Source: SG8-39 sp041558415 (GTDB lineage: Bacteria > Pseudomonadota > Gammaproteobacteria > Burkholderiales > SG8-39). Taken from it: a DNA stretch of 18,096 bases. Shown in pieces: positions 6,694 to 14,202 of this stretch. The notes beneath the pieces were generated by a model. It saw nothing but the letters and a program-made list of their open reading frames with translations. It was not told the origin of the DNA and searched no databases. Location of the stretch: assembly GCA_041558415.1 (NCBI GenBank), contig JBFFEY010000061.1, positions 1-18,096 on the forward strand, in the 5' to 3' direction. Every line of letters begins with the position of its first letter. Positions within the stretch are counted from its first letter, which is position 1. The translations under genes and the position numbers were made by a program.

Positions 6694-8613
6694 TCAGCCG
6701 CCGATGACCCCGCCGTCCTCGCGCTGGATGACGATGGTCGCCGAGCGCGGCCGCGCATCCGCGCCGCCGTCCGGCCAGCGGCTGTAGCGGTCCGGCCAGG
6801 TCGGATCGCTGCGCGCATCGGGCACCTCGCCGGGGTGCTGAATGTTGAGGAAGAACGTCCGGCCGTCCGGTGTCTGGGTCAGCCCGGTGATCTCGCAGTT
6901 GACCGGCCCGACCAAGAACCGGCGTACCTCGCCGCTGGCCGGATCGGCGGCGAGCAGCTGGTTGTTCCCGAGGCTCTCGAACGAAGGGCGCTGCAGACGC
7001 GAGGCCGACACGTCGGTCATGATCCAAAGCTTTCCCTGCGCGTCGAAGTGCAGCCCGTCCGGGCCGCCGAAAGCCAGTCCCGTGCTGCCGCGGTGCGCGG
7101 GGTCGGGCTGCGCCGGATCGCCCGCGAGGAGGAACACGGACCAGTCGAACGTTTCCGCCGTAGGGTTTGCGTCCTGCTCGCGCCAGCGCAGCACATGACC
7201 GTAGATGTTGGGAACGCGCGGGTTCGCCGCGTCGGCGCCCGGGTAGCCGCTGCGGCCGCGGCGCGAGTTGTTGGTGAGCGTCACGAATACCTCGCGCGTG
7301 CGCGGGTGCACCGCGATCCACTCCGGCCGGTCCATTCTCGTCGCGCCGACGCGGTCCGCCGCCTCGCGCGCGCGTACCAGCACGTCTGCCTGGCTGGCAA
7401 AGCCGTTCGCCGCATCGAGCCCGTTCTCGCCGTACAGCAACGCAAGCCAGCGACCGCGCCCCGCGGCATCGAAGCGCGCGACGTAAAGCGTGCCCTCGTC
7501 GAGCAACCGGCGGTTCGCCGCCGGCCTGCGCGGATCGAAGCGTGCGCGCGAGACGAACTTGTAGATGTACTCGAAGCGGGCATCGTCGCCGGAATACACC
7601 ACCACCCGGCCGTCGGGCGCGAGGCTGACCGTCGCGGTCTCGTGCGCGAAACGCCCGAGCGCCGTGCGCTTCACCGGGCGGGCGGCGGGGTCATAGGGGT
7701 CGAACTCGACCACCCAGCCGAAACGGTGCGCCTCGTTCGGATGCAGGGCGGCATCGAAGCGCGCGTCATGCTCGCTCCAGCGGTACCCGAGCCCGAAGCG
7801 CCGGATGCCGTAGCGTTTCTCGGTCGCGCTCGGCGTACCGCTGTGATGGAAGTACTCGTGGAAGTTCTCCTCGCAGGCGAGGTAAGTGCCCCAGGGCGTC
7901 CACCCCATTGCGCAATTGTTAAGCGTGCCGAGCACCTCGCGACCTTTGGGGTCGGCCCGCGTACGCAGCAGCGCGTGCCCGGCGGCCGGCCCTGACACGG
8001 CGATCGGCGTGCGTGCCGTGATGCGCCGCGCGTAGCGCGAGGGGCGCACCACGTTCCAGTCCCCGTCGCTGCGCCGCACCTCGACGACCGACAGGCCGTG
8101 CGCGTGCTGCGACTTCAGCACCTTTTCGCGCGACCAGTTTTTCATTCCGTCCGTATGCAGCAGGCCGTCATCGGTGTACTCGTGATTGATCACGAGCAAG
8201 CCATGGTCGGAAGCGGCTGAGCCCTTCGGCAGCGGGAAGAAATGCATGCCGTCGTGGTGCATGCCGGCCTGCAGCGCCTGCTCGGCCGCGCTGTTCGAGG
8301 CATCCGGCCTGAACGGCGCCGGCGGCGCGCCAGCGATGCCGGTCTCGTCGCCCCAGCGGTAGAGGACGCTGACCCGGTGGCCCTGCGCGACGTGCACGGC
8401 GTCGTCGGCCGACACCGGAATCGATTCGAAGCCGAACCCCGGCGCCCGCGCGGCGCTGGCCGCCCCGGCACGGCCGGCGACCTGCCCGAGCGTAGTCGAG
8501 AGGAGAAACGCCGCAATCCCACCCTTGATCACGACGCGGCGCGTGGGATCTGCCGCGGCAGCGGTGATCCGTCTGGAAAGTCGCGGGTTGCGCGAGCGGC
8601 TGGCGTCGGTCAC
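6694..8613 (-). CDS. phoX: PhoX-type (DUF839) alkaline phosphatase, Tat-exported
   Basis: PhoX enzymes are Ca2+/Fe3+-dependent phosphatases, exported folded by Tat, that release phosphate from organic esters. The N-terminus has a twin-arginine signal (TRRVVIKGGIAAFLLS; arginines at 25-26), then an Ala-rich stretch with a possible AGA cleavage site. Family blocks follow: VINHEYTDDGLLHTDG, NNCAMGWTPWGTYLACEEN (Cys234 as possible Fe ligand), GRFAHETATV, YSGDDARFEYIYKFV, RPEWIAVHPRT, GPDGLHFDAQGKLWIMTD and NCEITGLTQTPDGRTFFLN. I chose the GTG at 8613 (639 aa) because AAAGGAG lies 10 nt upstream. An ATG at 8643 would add ten residues and has no good site. Activity is inferred; some DUF839 proteins are untested. 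It adjoins ppk tail to tail and is divergent from dgkA. Confidence 0.88.
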   Translation of the reverse strand: MTDASRSRNPRLSRRITAAAADPTRRVVIKGGIAAFLLSTTLGQVAGRAGAASAARAPGFGFESIPVSADDAVHVAQGHRVSVLYRWGDETGIAGAPPAPFRPDASNSAAEQALQAGMHHDGMHFFPLPKGSAASDHGLLVINHEYTDDGLLHTDGMKNWSREKVLKSQHAHGLSVVEVRRSDGDWNVVRPSRYARRITARTPIAVSGPAAGHALLRTRADPKGREVLGTLNNCAMGWTPWGTYLACEENFHEYFHHSGTPSATEKRYGIRRFGLGYRWSEHDARFDAALHPNEAHRFGWVVEFDPYDPAARPVKRTALGRFAHETATVSLAPDGRVVVYSGDDARFEYIYKFVSRARFDPRRPAANRRLLDEGTLYVARFDAAGRGRWLALLYGENGLDAANGFASQADVLVRAREAADRVGATRMDRPEWIAVHPRTREVFVTLTNNSRRGRSGYPGADAANPRVPNIYGHVLRWREQDANPTAETFDWSVFLLAGDPAQPDPAHRGSTGLAFGGPDGLHFDAQGKLWIMTDVSASRLQRPSFESLGNNQLLAADPASGEVRRFLVGPVNCEITGLTQTPDGRTFFLNIQHPGEVPDARSDPTWPDRYSRWPDGGADARPRSATIVIQREDGGVIGG

Positions 8614-8623
8614 TCGGCGGTTG

Positions 8624-8630
8624 CTCCTTT
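8624..8630 (-). promoter_or_regulatory. Ribosome binding site deciding the phoX start
   Basis: AAAGGAG on the minus strand lies 10 nt before the GTG at 8613. The competing in-frame ATG at 8643 is upstream of this site, so the site would be inside the coding region if that ATG were used. This supports the shorter protein. Confidence 0.6.
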
Positions 8631-8732
8631 GCGGGTTATGCATACGGCACGCAGCTGGATCATAACGGCGGGCGAAGCCGCGCGCAGAGACGCCGCCCGG
8701 CGACGCGCCATGCTACAGTCGACGACGCCACC

Positions 8733-9101
8733 ATGACGAGTCCGCACAAGGGCGCGACAGGCCTGCAGAGGATCATCAACGCAACGCGCTATTCGCTCGC
8801 CGGACTGGGCGAAGCGGTGCGGCGCGAGCAGGCGTTTCAGCAGGAACTCCTGCTGACCGCCGTGCTGGTGCCCGTCGCGTTGCGGTTGGGTGACACGGGG
8901 ATCGAGCGAGCCCTGCTGATCGCCAGCCTTGTTCTGGTGCTGATCGTGGAACTGATCAACTCGGCGATCGAGGCGACGCAGGATCGCATTTCGCTCGAGC
9001 AGCACCCGCTCGCGAAACATGCCAAAGACTTTGGCAGTGCCGCGGTGATGCTGGCGCTGATAAATGCTGCGCTGGTCTGGCTTCTGGTTCTGTTCGGTTA
9101 G
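8733..9101 (+). CDS. dgkA: Diacylglycerol kinase (prokaryotic DgkA)
   Basis: Small inner-membrane enzyme that phosphorylates diacylglycerol to phosphatidic acid, recycling lipid from membrane-derived glycan synthesis. It is exactly the length of E. coli DgkA (122 aa). An amphipathic N-terminal helix is followed by three membrane helices at about 39-52, 58-76 and 101-121. The active-site signature is intact: VELINSAIEATQDR (Glu73, Asn76, Glu80, matching E. coli Glu69, Asn72, Glu76) and AKHAKDFGSAAV (Lys98, Asp99). Glu32 and Glu38 in REQAFQQE match the surface-helix glutamates. The start ATG has no clear Shine-Dalgarno. It is divergent from phoX (119 bp between chosen starts) and convergent with yceI. 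Confidence 0.95.
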   Translation: MTSPHKGATGLQRIINATRYSLAGLGEAVRREQAFQQELLLTAVLVPVALRLGDTGIERALLIASLVLVLIVELINSAIEATQDRISLEQHPLAKHAKDFGSAAVMLALINAALVWLLVLFG

Positions 9102-9108
9102 CCGCACA

Positions 9109-9155
9109 TCCGCTTGAGCGGACGCCCCCGGCCGGATCTCCCGCGCAGCGCCGGC
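9109..9155 (+). terminator. Possible dgkA terminator region
   Basis: The 54-bp gap between convergent dgkA and yceI holds a short palindrome (TCCGCTTGAGCGGA, 9109-9122). A second stem, GCCGG (9131-9135) with CCGGC (9151-9155), follows. The latter is followed by ttattgctt on the plus strand, a weak T-rich tail that overlaps the yceI stop. Both stems are short and the tail is poor, so this is a tentative call. Confidence 0.25.
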
Positions 9156-9746
9156 TTATTGCTTGTACGCCTCGAACTCGATGAACAGCTTGATCTCGTC
9201 GCCGACGGCCGGCACGCCGTATTTCATGCCGAAATCGGTGCGCTTGAACCGCCCCGACGCGTTACCGCCGCACATCGGCTTTTTCTTGAACGGATGCGGC
9301 TTACACACCCAGCGCTCGATGTTCAGGGTGAGCGGCTTGCTGACGCCGAGCAGCGTCAGCTGCCCTTCCACCGCGGCCGGCGTATCGCCATTGAATTTCA
9401 CCGCGGTCGATTTGTAGGTCATCTGTGGAAACTCGGCGACATTGAAGAAGTCGGCCGCACGCAGGTGCTCGTCGCGCGCACGTGACCGTGCGCCCTTGAC
9501 GTTGTCGCCGGTGCTGATCGACGCGGTCTCCACGACCAGCTCGACCGAGCCGATCTTGGCCGCCGTGTCGAGCGTGAACGTGCCGCTCGACGTGTCGAAG
9601 CGTCCCCACATCGTGGAGACGCCGAGGTGGTCGACTGCGAAATGCGGGTAGGTGTGGTACGGGTCGAACACATAGGTCTCTGGCGCTGCCGTGGCCGCGA
9701 GCGGCGCAGACAGCAGCAGAGCGGACAGCAGAGCGTGCTTTTTCAT
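9156..9746 (-). CDS. yceI: YceI-family periplasmic protein
   Basis: A 196-aa protein with a clear Sec signal peptide (MKKHALLSALLLSAPLAATA, cleavage about 20/21). The mature part is a lipocalin-like YceI barrel that binds polyisoprenoid chains in solved homologues. Family features seen are YVFDPYHTYPHFAVDHLGVS near the mature N-terminus, then FNVAEFPQMTYKS, GQLTLLGVSKPLTL and the C-terminal FGMKYGVPAVGDEIKLFIEFEA. Two cysteines (Cys148, Cys159) in the WVCKPHPFKKKPMC loop could form a disulfide. The start ATG has GAGGAG 5 nt upstream, so the long open frame before it is not coding. It is last in a minus-strand run, 50 bp after the membrane protein gene. YceI proteins are often linked to cytochrome b561-type partners. 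Ligand and role here are unknown. Confidence 0.93.
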   Translation of the reverse strand: MKKHALLSALLLSAPLAATAAPETYVFDPYHTYPHFAVDHLGVSTMWGRFDTSSGTFTLDTAAKIGSVELVVETASISTGDNVKGARSRARDEHLRAADFFNVAEFPQMTYKSTAVKFNGDTPAAVEGQLTLLGVSKPLTLNIERWVCKPHPFKKKPMCGGNASGRFKRTDFGMKYGVPAVGDEIKLFIEFEAYKQ

Positions 9747-9796
9747 CGCATCTCCTCGGTTCAGGGGTCGGGTTAAATGCGCCGTTCGAAGTCGTC

Positions 9797-10615
9797 TCAG
9801 CCGCCGACCCGGCCCGCCGCCCAGGCGACGGCCCAGCAGCCTGCCGCGGGCACCAGGGCGTAAAACACGGCGAGCACGGCCTGTATTGCCGGGTGCATGC
9901 GATCCGGCAGCGGCAGGCGCACGGCGAGCGGCACCAGCCCGAGGAGCGCCGCGGCGGTCCACGGCAGCTTGGCGAGCAGCACCGCGGCGCAGGCCAGCAG
10001 CGCGGCGGTGACGGAGATGCCGAGCACCAGGGTTGCGCCCGCGGTCACGCGCCGGCCGAGCAGCATGACCAGCAGGACGAAGCCAAGCGAGGCGGCGCCC
10101 AGCGCCAAGCCGTACTGGCCGATCAGCGCGGAGGCGCCGAGCACGGCGCCGATGCCGGCGCCCAGGCCGAGCCCCACGCCCGCGGCGCCCGCGCGCACCG
10201 GATCGCGCTGCAGCGGCATGCTCGCCGTCACCGTCCACAGGACGAGGGCGACCACCGCGGCTGCGGTTGCCAGGCCTTGGGCGAGCGGTTGATGGGCCAG
10301 CACCGACCAGAAACTCCACAGCCCGGCCGTGCCGAACAGCGCGCCGATCACCGGGCCCGCGACCCGCGTCGGCTTCAACGCAAAATCGGCGATCACGCCG
10401 AGCAAGGGTGCCGCCGTCGCGACGAGCACCAGCTTGCGCGTCGCGGTGAGCACTGCAAAAGAGAAATTGCCGATCAGGACAACGGCGGCGAGAAAACCGG
10501 CCACCGCGGCGAGGCCCGACAGGCGCAGCGGCAGCAGCAGCGCCGCGACCGCCAGGCCAACCACGAGCGGAGCGACCGCACCCTGCACCGCAGGGTGCGC
10601 CAGCAATGCCTGCAC
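9797..10615 (-). CDS. Polytopic inner-membrane protein of unknown function
   Basis: I do not recognise this 272-aa protein. It is almost entirely hydrophobic, rich in Ala, Leu, Gly and Val, with about nine or ten likely membrane helices (roughly 13-30, 33-50, 62-79, 86-106, 112-132, 141-165, 168-187, 192-214, 218-235 and 242-267). Loops are short. The few charged residues include TRKL (59-62), PLQRDPVRAG (134-143), GRRV (187-190) and PLPDRMHP (235-242). No signature of a known transporter or redox anchor is evident. The GTG start at 10615 is supported by GAGGA about 7 nt upstream, overlapping the end of the VOC gene 13 bp away, so the two are probably translationally coupled. yceI follows 50 bp downstream. 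Confidence 0.75.
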   Translation of the reverse strand: MQALLAHPAVQGAVAPLVVGLAVAALLLPLRLSGLAAVAGFLAAVVLIGNFSFAVLTATRKLVLVATAAPLLGVIADFALKPTRVAGPVIGALFGTAGLWSFWSVLAHQPLAQGLATAAAVVALVLWTVTASMPLQRDPVRAGAAGVGLGLGAGIGAVLGASALIGQYGLALGAASLGFVLLVMLLGRRVTAGATLVLGISVTAALLACAAVLLAKLPWTAAALLGLVPLAVRLPLPDRMHPAIQAVLAVFYALVPAAGCWAVAWAAGRVGG

Positions 10616-10628
10616 GAATCGTCCTCGG

Positions 10629-11144
10629 CTATCCGGTCGTCGGCGCTAAATGCGCCGCAGCCTCCGGCGCTCTCGCGGCCTGCCAGCGATCGAGCCGCGC
10701 GCGCGCGCCGTTCCTCGTCGGATCCATCGCCTCGTCATGACCCGGCTTCTTTGCCGTCAGCTCGATGACATAGCCGTTCGGGTCGCGGAAGTAGATCGAA
10801 TCGATAAAACCGTGGTCCGAGATGCCGCGCGTTTCCATGCCCGCGGCCTTGCCCTTCTCGAACATGCGATGCAGCGTCTGCATGTCGACCTCGAGCGCAA
10901 TGTGCAGGTCGAAATCGTGCTGGTCCTTGAACTCGAACGGCATGTCGGGTGCCTCGAAGAACGCCAGATACGAGCCGTCGTCGAGCTCGTAGAAGGTGTG
11001 CAGCGTCGAGGTCTTGCGCCCGCTCTTGGTCTCCTTGATCTCGAGCGTTTCCGCCAGGCGCATGCCGAGAAAGTCCTCGTAGAACTTGCGCGTCGCCTCG
11101 GAATCGCGGCAGCGATAGGCGTTGTGGTGCAGCTTGCGAATCAT
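10629..11144 (-). CDS. VOC-superfamily protein (glyoxalase/dioxygenase fold)
   Basis: A 171-aa protein with the paired beta-alpha-beta-beta-beta modules of the vicinal oxygen chelate fold. The first module opens with LHHNAYRCRDSEATRKFYEDFLGM. The second contains DLHIALEVDM and ends in YFRDPNGYVIELT. Likely metal ligands are His6 or His7, His81 and Glu128. Members include glyoxalases, extradiol dioxygenases and thiol-transfer resistance proteins, and the substrate cannot be told from sequence. About 40 residues after the fold (KKPGHDEAMDP onward) are polar and probably flexible. The ATG at 11144 has GGAG about 9 nt upstream. It lies 28 bp after the glutathione transferase gene, so a shared detoxification role involving glutathione is plausible but unproven. 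Confidence 0.88.
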   Translation of the reverse strand: MIRKLHHNAYRCRDSEATRKFYEDFLGMRLAETLEIKETKSGRKTSTLHTFYELDDGSYLAFFEAPDMPFEFKDQHDFDLHIALEVDMQTLHRMFEKGKAAGMETRGISDHGFIDSIYFRDPNGYVIELTAKKPGHDEAMDPTRNGARARLDRWQAARAPEAAAHLAPTTG

Positions 11145-11172
11145 GTGGAATTCTCCAAGGCCTTGCGCGAGG

Positions 11173-11847
11173 TCAAATCGCGACGAACGACTGTTCCTTG
11201 ACCGACGCGGCGAAGCCCTCGATCACCTCGTGCACCTTGGGCCAGCTCTTTAGCGCCTTCATGTTCTTCAGCCAGCGCTGCACGTTCGGATAGCCCTTGA
11301 AGTCGCAGCGGATGACTTCGCCGAGCGCGACCATCTCCGCGCCCATGTAGTCGGCGAGCGTCACGCGGTCGCCGCAGAGAAACTGCTTGTTCGGCCCGAG
11401 CCAGTTCTTGTCGAGGATATTCAGCCAGGCGGTCGCCCGCTCCTTGCCCCAGGCGAGGGTGCCTGCCTGCACCGCGTCGCTTGGACGCTTGTGATGCGGG
11501 AAGAGCTGCGGGTACGCCAGGCCGTAGGCGATGTCCTTGTAGCAGTTGGAGTTGAACCAGTCCATGATTTCGTTCACCCGCGCGCGCGCCTTGAGATCTT
11601 TCGGGTAGGCAGGCGAGCCGACCTTGTCGGCGAGGTAACGGATGATCGCCGCGCTTTCGGTAAGCCGAAAGTCGCCGTCTTCCAACACCGGGACGAGGCA
11701 GTTCGGGTTGATCGCGGCGAACTCGGGCTTGAGGTGCTCGCCCGTGAACAGGTCCACCGTCTGGTACTCGAGATCGACGCCTTCCTCGGCCGCGAACATC
11801 ATGACGATGCGGCTGGTGGTCGACGCGGGATGGCAATAAAGCTTCAC
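11173..11847 (-). CDS. Glutathione S-transferase family protein
   Basis: A 224-aa protein with an N-terminal thioredoxin-like domain (about 1-80) and an all-helical C-terminal domain. MKLYCHPASTTSRIVM opens the fold and has Ser/Thr at the catalytic region (9-12), as in theta-like and bacterial classes. NCLVPVLEDGDF contains the cis-Pro53, and LTESAAIIRYL holds the Glu64-Ser65 pair that binds the gamma-glutamyl part of glutathione. The C-terminal domain contains LCGDRVTLADYMGAEM, the usual capping motif. The GTG start is fixed by a near-perfect Shine-Dalgarno, AAGGAGG, 7 nt upstream. It heads the minus-strand run with VOC, membrane protein and yceI. The physiological substrate is unknown. Confidence 0.92.
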   Translation of the reverse strand: MKLYCHPASTTSRIVMMFAAEEGVDLEYQTVDLFTGEHLKPEFAAINPNCLVPVLEDGDFRLTESAAIIRYLADKVGSPAYPKDLKARARVNEIMDWFNSNCYKDIAYGLAYPQLFPHHKRPSDAVQAGTLAWGKERATAWLNILDKNWLGPNKQFLCGDRVTLADYMGAEMVALGEVIRCDFKGYPNVQRWLKNMKALKSWPKVHEVIEGFAASVKEQSFVAI

Positions 11848-11854
11848 GACTTAT

Positions 11855-11862
11855 CCTCCTTA
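11855..11862 (-). promoter_or_regulatory. Strong ribosome binding site fixing the GST GTG start
   Basis: TAAGGAGG on the minus strand is the best match to the anti-Shine-Dalgarno in the window and lies 7 nt before the GTG at 11847. It supports the non-ATG start and suggests high translation of the first gene of the run. The 101-bp gap to relA also has a small GC stem (GCGCG-CTTT-CGCGC, minus strand) without a T-run. Confidence 0.75.
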
Positions 11863-11948
11863 TGCATGAGCCGCCGAGGACCGGCGCAGCGAGGAATAGA
11901 CTGATAGCACATTCCGCTTGTGCGCGAAAGCGCGCCGTAGCGGCAGCG

Positions 11949-14180
11949 CTAGCCGCGCGCGATGCGAATGACCCCGTTCACTTCGCGGACTGTGGCGAAG
12001 GCGCGCTTGAGCTGCTCGAGATTGCCCACCGTGAAGGTGAAGTTCATGAAGGCGAGCTCTTCGCGGCTCTGCGTACGCACCGCCGTGACGTTGATCTGCT
12101 CGCGCGCCAGTGCGTCGCCGATGTCGCGCAACAGGCCTGGGCGGTCGGTCGCCGTGACACGCGCCTCGACGGTGTAGCTGCCCCCGGCGCCGCTCCACTG
12201 GGCGTCGATCATGCGCTCCGGATGGCGCTCCGCCAGTCGCCGCAGGCTGTCGCAGTCCTCGCGATGCACCGTGACCCCCTTGCCGCGCGTGACGAAGCCG
12301 CGCACCGGATCGGGCGGCACCGGCTTACAGCAGCGCGCGAGCTGCGTGAGCAGGCGGTCCATACCGACCACCAGCACGTCGCTGCCGCCGTCGCTCGCCC
12401 GCGCGCCCTGGCTGCGCACGCGCTTCCTGGGCGCGACGGACGCCGGCACGGCGGCCGCCTCGCGCGGCGGGGCAGCACCCTTCAGCTCGCGCAGCGCGAT
12501 CTGCAGCTGGCGCAGGTTGACTTCATCTCGCCCGACGGCCGCGAACAGGTCGTCGGATTTTGCGAAACCGAGCTTGGCCGCGACCGCCTCGAGGCTCGCC
12601 TGGCCGGCGCCGCCGCGCTTCAGCTCGCGCTCGACACTGGCGCGCCCCGCGGCAACCGTTTCGGCGAGCGCCTGCGCGTTAAACCACTGCCGGATCTTCT
12701 GCCGCGCGCGCTGCGTCTTGACGAAACCGCGCTCGGCGCTCAGCCAGTCGCGCGACGGTCCACCACTTTTCGCAGCGACGATCTCCACGCGCTGGCCGCT
12801 CGCGAGCGGCGTGTCGAGCGTCACCAAGCGGCCGTCGACCTTCGCGCCGCGGCAGCGGTGGCCAAGGTCGCTGTGCAACGCGTAGGCGAAGTCGACCGCA
12901 GTCGCCCCCGCCGGCAGGTCGACCACCTTGCCCTGCGGTGTGAGCACGTAGACCGCGTCGTCGAGCGCTGCGGCCCGCGTCTTTTCCGTCCACTGCGTGC
13001 TGTCGGCGACTTCGTCGCGCCAAGCGAGCAGCTGGCGCAGCAGCGCAATTTTGTCGTCGAAGGTGGTGTCGGCGCGTACCGGGCGGCCACCTTCCTTGTA
13101 GCGCCAATGCGCGGCCACGCCGAACTCGGCGTGACGGTGCATCTCCTCGGTACGGATCTGCACTTCCAGCGTGCGCTCGCCGGGACCGATCACCGCCGTG
13201 TGCAGCGACTGGTACATGTTGCCCTTCGGACGCGAAATGTAATCGTCAAACTCGCGCGGCATCGGCTGCCACAGGTTGTGCACCACGCCGAGTGCCGCGT
13301 AGCAGTCCTTGACCTCAGGCACGATGACGCGCAGCGCGCGCACGTCGTAGACTTCGTCGAAATCGAGCTCCTTGCTGCGCATCTTGTTCCAGATCGAGTA
13401 GATGTGCTTCGGCCGACCGGCGATCTCGGCCTTCACGCCAGCCGCCTTGAGCTCGCGATCGAGCAGCGCCATCGCGCTGGCGATGTACTGCTCGCGCTCG
13501 GCCCGCTTCTCGTCCAACATACGCGCAATACGCTTGTAAAGCTCCGGCTCGAGGAAGCGGAATGACAGATCCTCCAGCTCCCACTTCAGCTGCCAGACGC
13601 CAAGGCGGTTGGCGAGCGGTGCGTAGATGTCGAGCGTTTCCTCGGCGTAGCCGCGTCGTTCCTCCGATGCGTGCTTGGCGAACCAGCGCAGCGTCTGCGT
13701 CCGGCTCGCCAGCCGGATCAGCACCACGCGGATGTCCTCGACCATGCCGAGCACCATCTTGCGCAGGACTTCGGACTGCTCGGCGCGCAGGTCGCGCTTC
13801 GCCGCCGCACCGCTGCGGCCGCTGGGGCGCGTCGCAACGCGCAGCCGGTATAGCTTTTCCACGCCCGTCGCCAGCGCCGTGATCTCCTCGCCGAAACCGG
13901 CCTGCAGCGCGCCCTCCTCGCGCACATGTTTCGGCGCCGCGAACAGCACGCCGGCGGCACGCCCGGCAACATCCATGCCGATTGATGCCAGGCTCGCGCC
14001 GATGCCCAGCGCATGCGGCCATACCGGCTCGCCGGTCGAAAGGCGTTGCCCGGCATACAGCGGCTCGGCGAATTCGAGGGTGCGGGCAATGACGCCGCGG
14101 TCCTCGGCCGACAGCCCCTCGGCGAGCGGTTCGAGCGCCGCGCCGGCATTCTGCGGATGCAACTGGACGACGGAAACCAT
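11949..14180 (-). CDS. relA: (p)ppGpp synthetase RelA
   Basis: Ribosome-associated enzyme that makes (p)ppGpp from ATP and GTP or GDP when uncharged tRNA enters the A site. It is a 743-aa long RSH protein. The N-terminal hydrolase domain is decayed: where active enzymes have an HD pair, this has VLFAAPKHVREEG (78-90), so it should lack hydrolysis. The synthetase domain has GRPKHIYSIWNKM (255-267), DFDEVYDVRALRVIV (273-287), YQSLHTAV and EVQIRTEEMH. A TGS domain (about 409-468), a helical region, a zinc-finger-like segment with Cys617-Cys618 and Cys643, and a C-terminal ACT domain (about 669-741) follow. No Shine-Dalgarno is evident at the ATG. It is divergent from mtfA with a 22-bp gap. Confidence 0.95.
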   Translation of the reverse strand: MVSVVQLHPQNAGAALEPLAEGLSAEDRGVIARTLEFAEPLYAGQRLSTGEPVWPHALGIGASLASIGMDVAGRAAGVLFAAPKHVREEGALQAGFGEEITALATGVEKLYRLRVATRPSGRSGAAAKRDLRAEQSEVLRKMVLGMVEDIRVVLIRLASRTQTLRWFAKHASEERRGYAEETLDIYAPLANRLGVWQLKWELEDLSFRFLEPELYKRIARMLDEKRAEREQYIASAMALLDRELKAAGVKAEIAGRPKHIYSIWNKMRSKELDFDEVYDVRALRVIVPEVKDCYAALGVVHNLWQPMPREFDDYISRPKGNMYQSLHTAVIGPGERTLEVQIRTEEMHRHAEFGVAAHWRYKEGGRPVRADTTFDDKIALLRQLLAWRDEVADSTQWTEKTRAAALDDAVYVLTPQGKVVDLPAGATAVDFAYALHSDLGHRCRGAKVDGRLVTLDTPLASGQRVEIVAAKSGGPSRDWLSAERGFVKTQRARQKIRQWFNAQALAETVAAGRASVERELKRGGAGQASLEAVAAKLGFAKSDDLFAAVGRDEVNLRQLQIALRELKGAAPPREAAAVPASVAPRKRVRSQGARASDGGSDVLVVGMDRLLTQLARCCKPVPPDPVRGFVTRGKGVTVHREDCDSLRRLAERHPERMIDAQWSGAGGSYTVEARVTATDRPGLLRDIGDALAREQINVTAVRTQSREELAFMNFTFTVGNLEQLKRAFATVREVNGVIRIARG

Positions 14181-14202
14181 CCGGCTATTCTAACGATCGC
14201 GT

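Noticed and set aside
9747..10319. N-terminal extension of the yceI frame upstream of its ATG
   Set aside because: The frame stays open, but the ATG at 9746 has GAGGAG 5 nt upstream and begins a clear signal peptide. The upstream part overlaps the membrane protein gene in another frame.
11862..13565. 567-codon open frame on the plus strand opposite relA
   Set aside because: It is antisense to a complete, conserved RelA. Its Arg/Ala/His-rich composition and lack of domains fit a GC-bias artefact.
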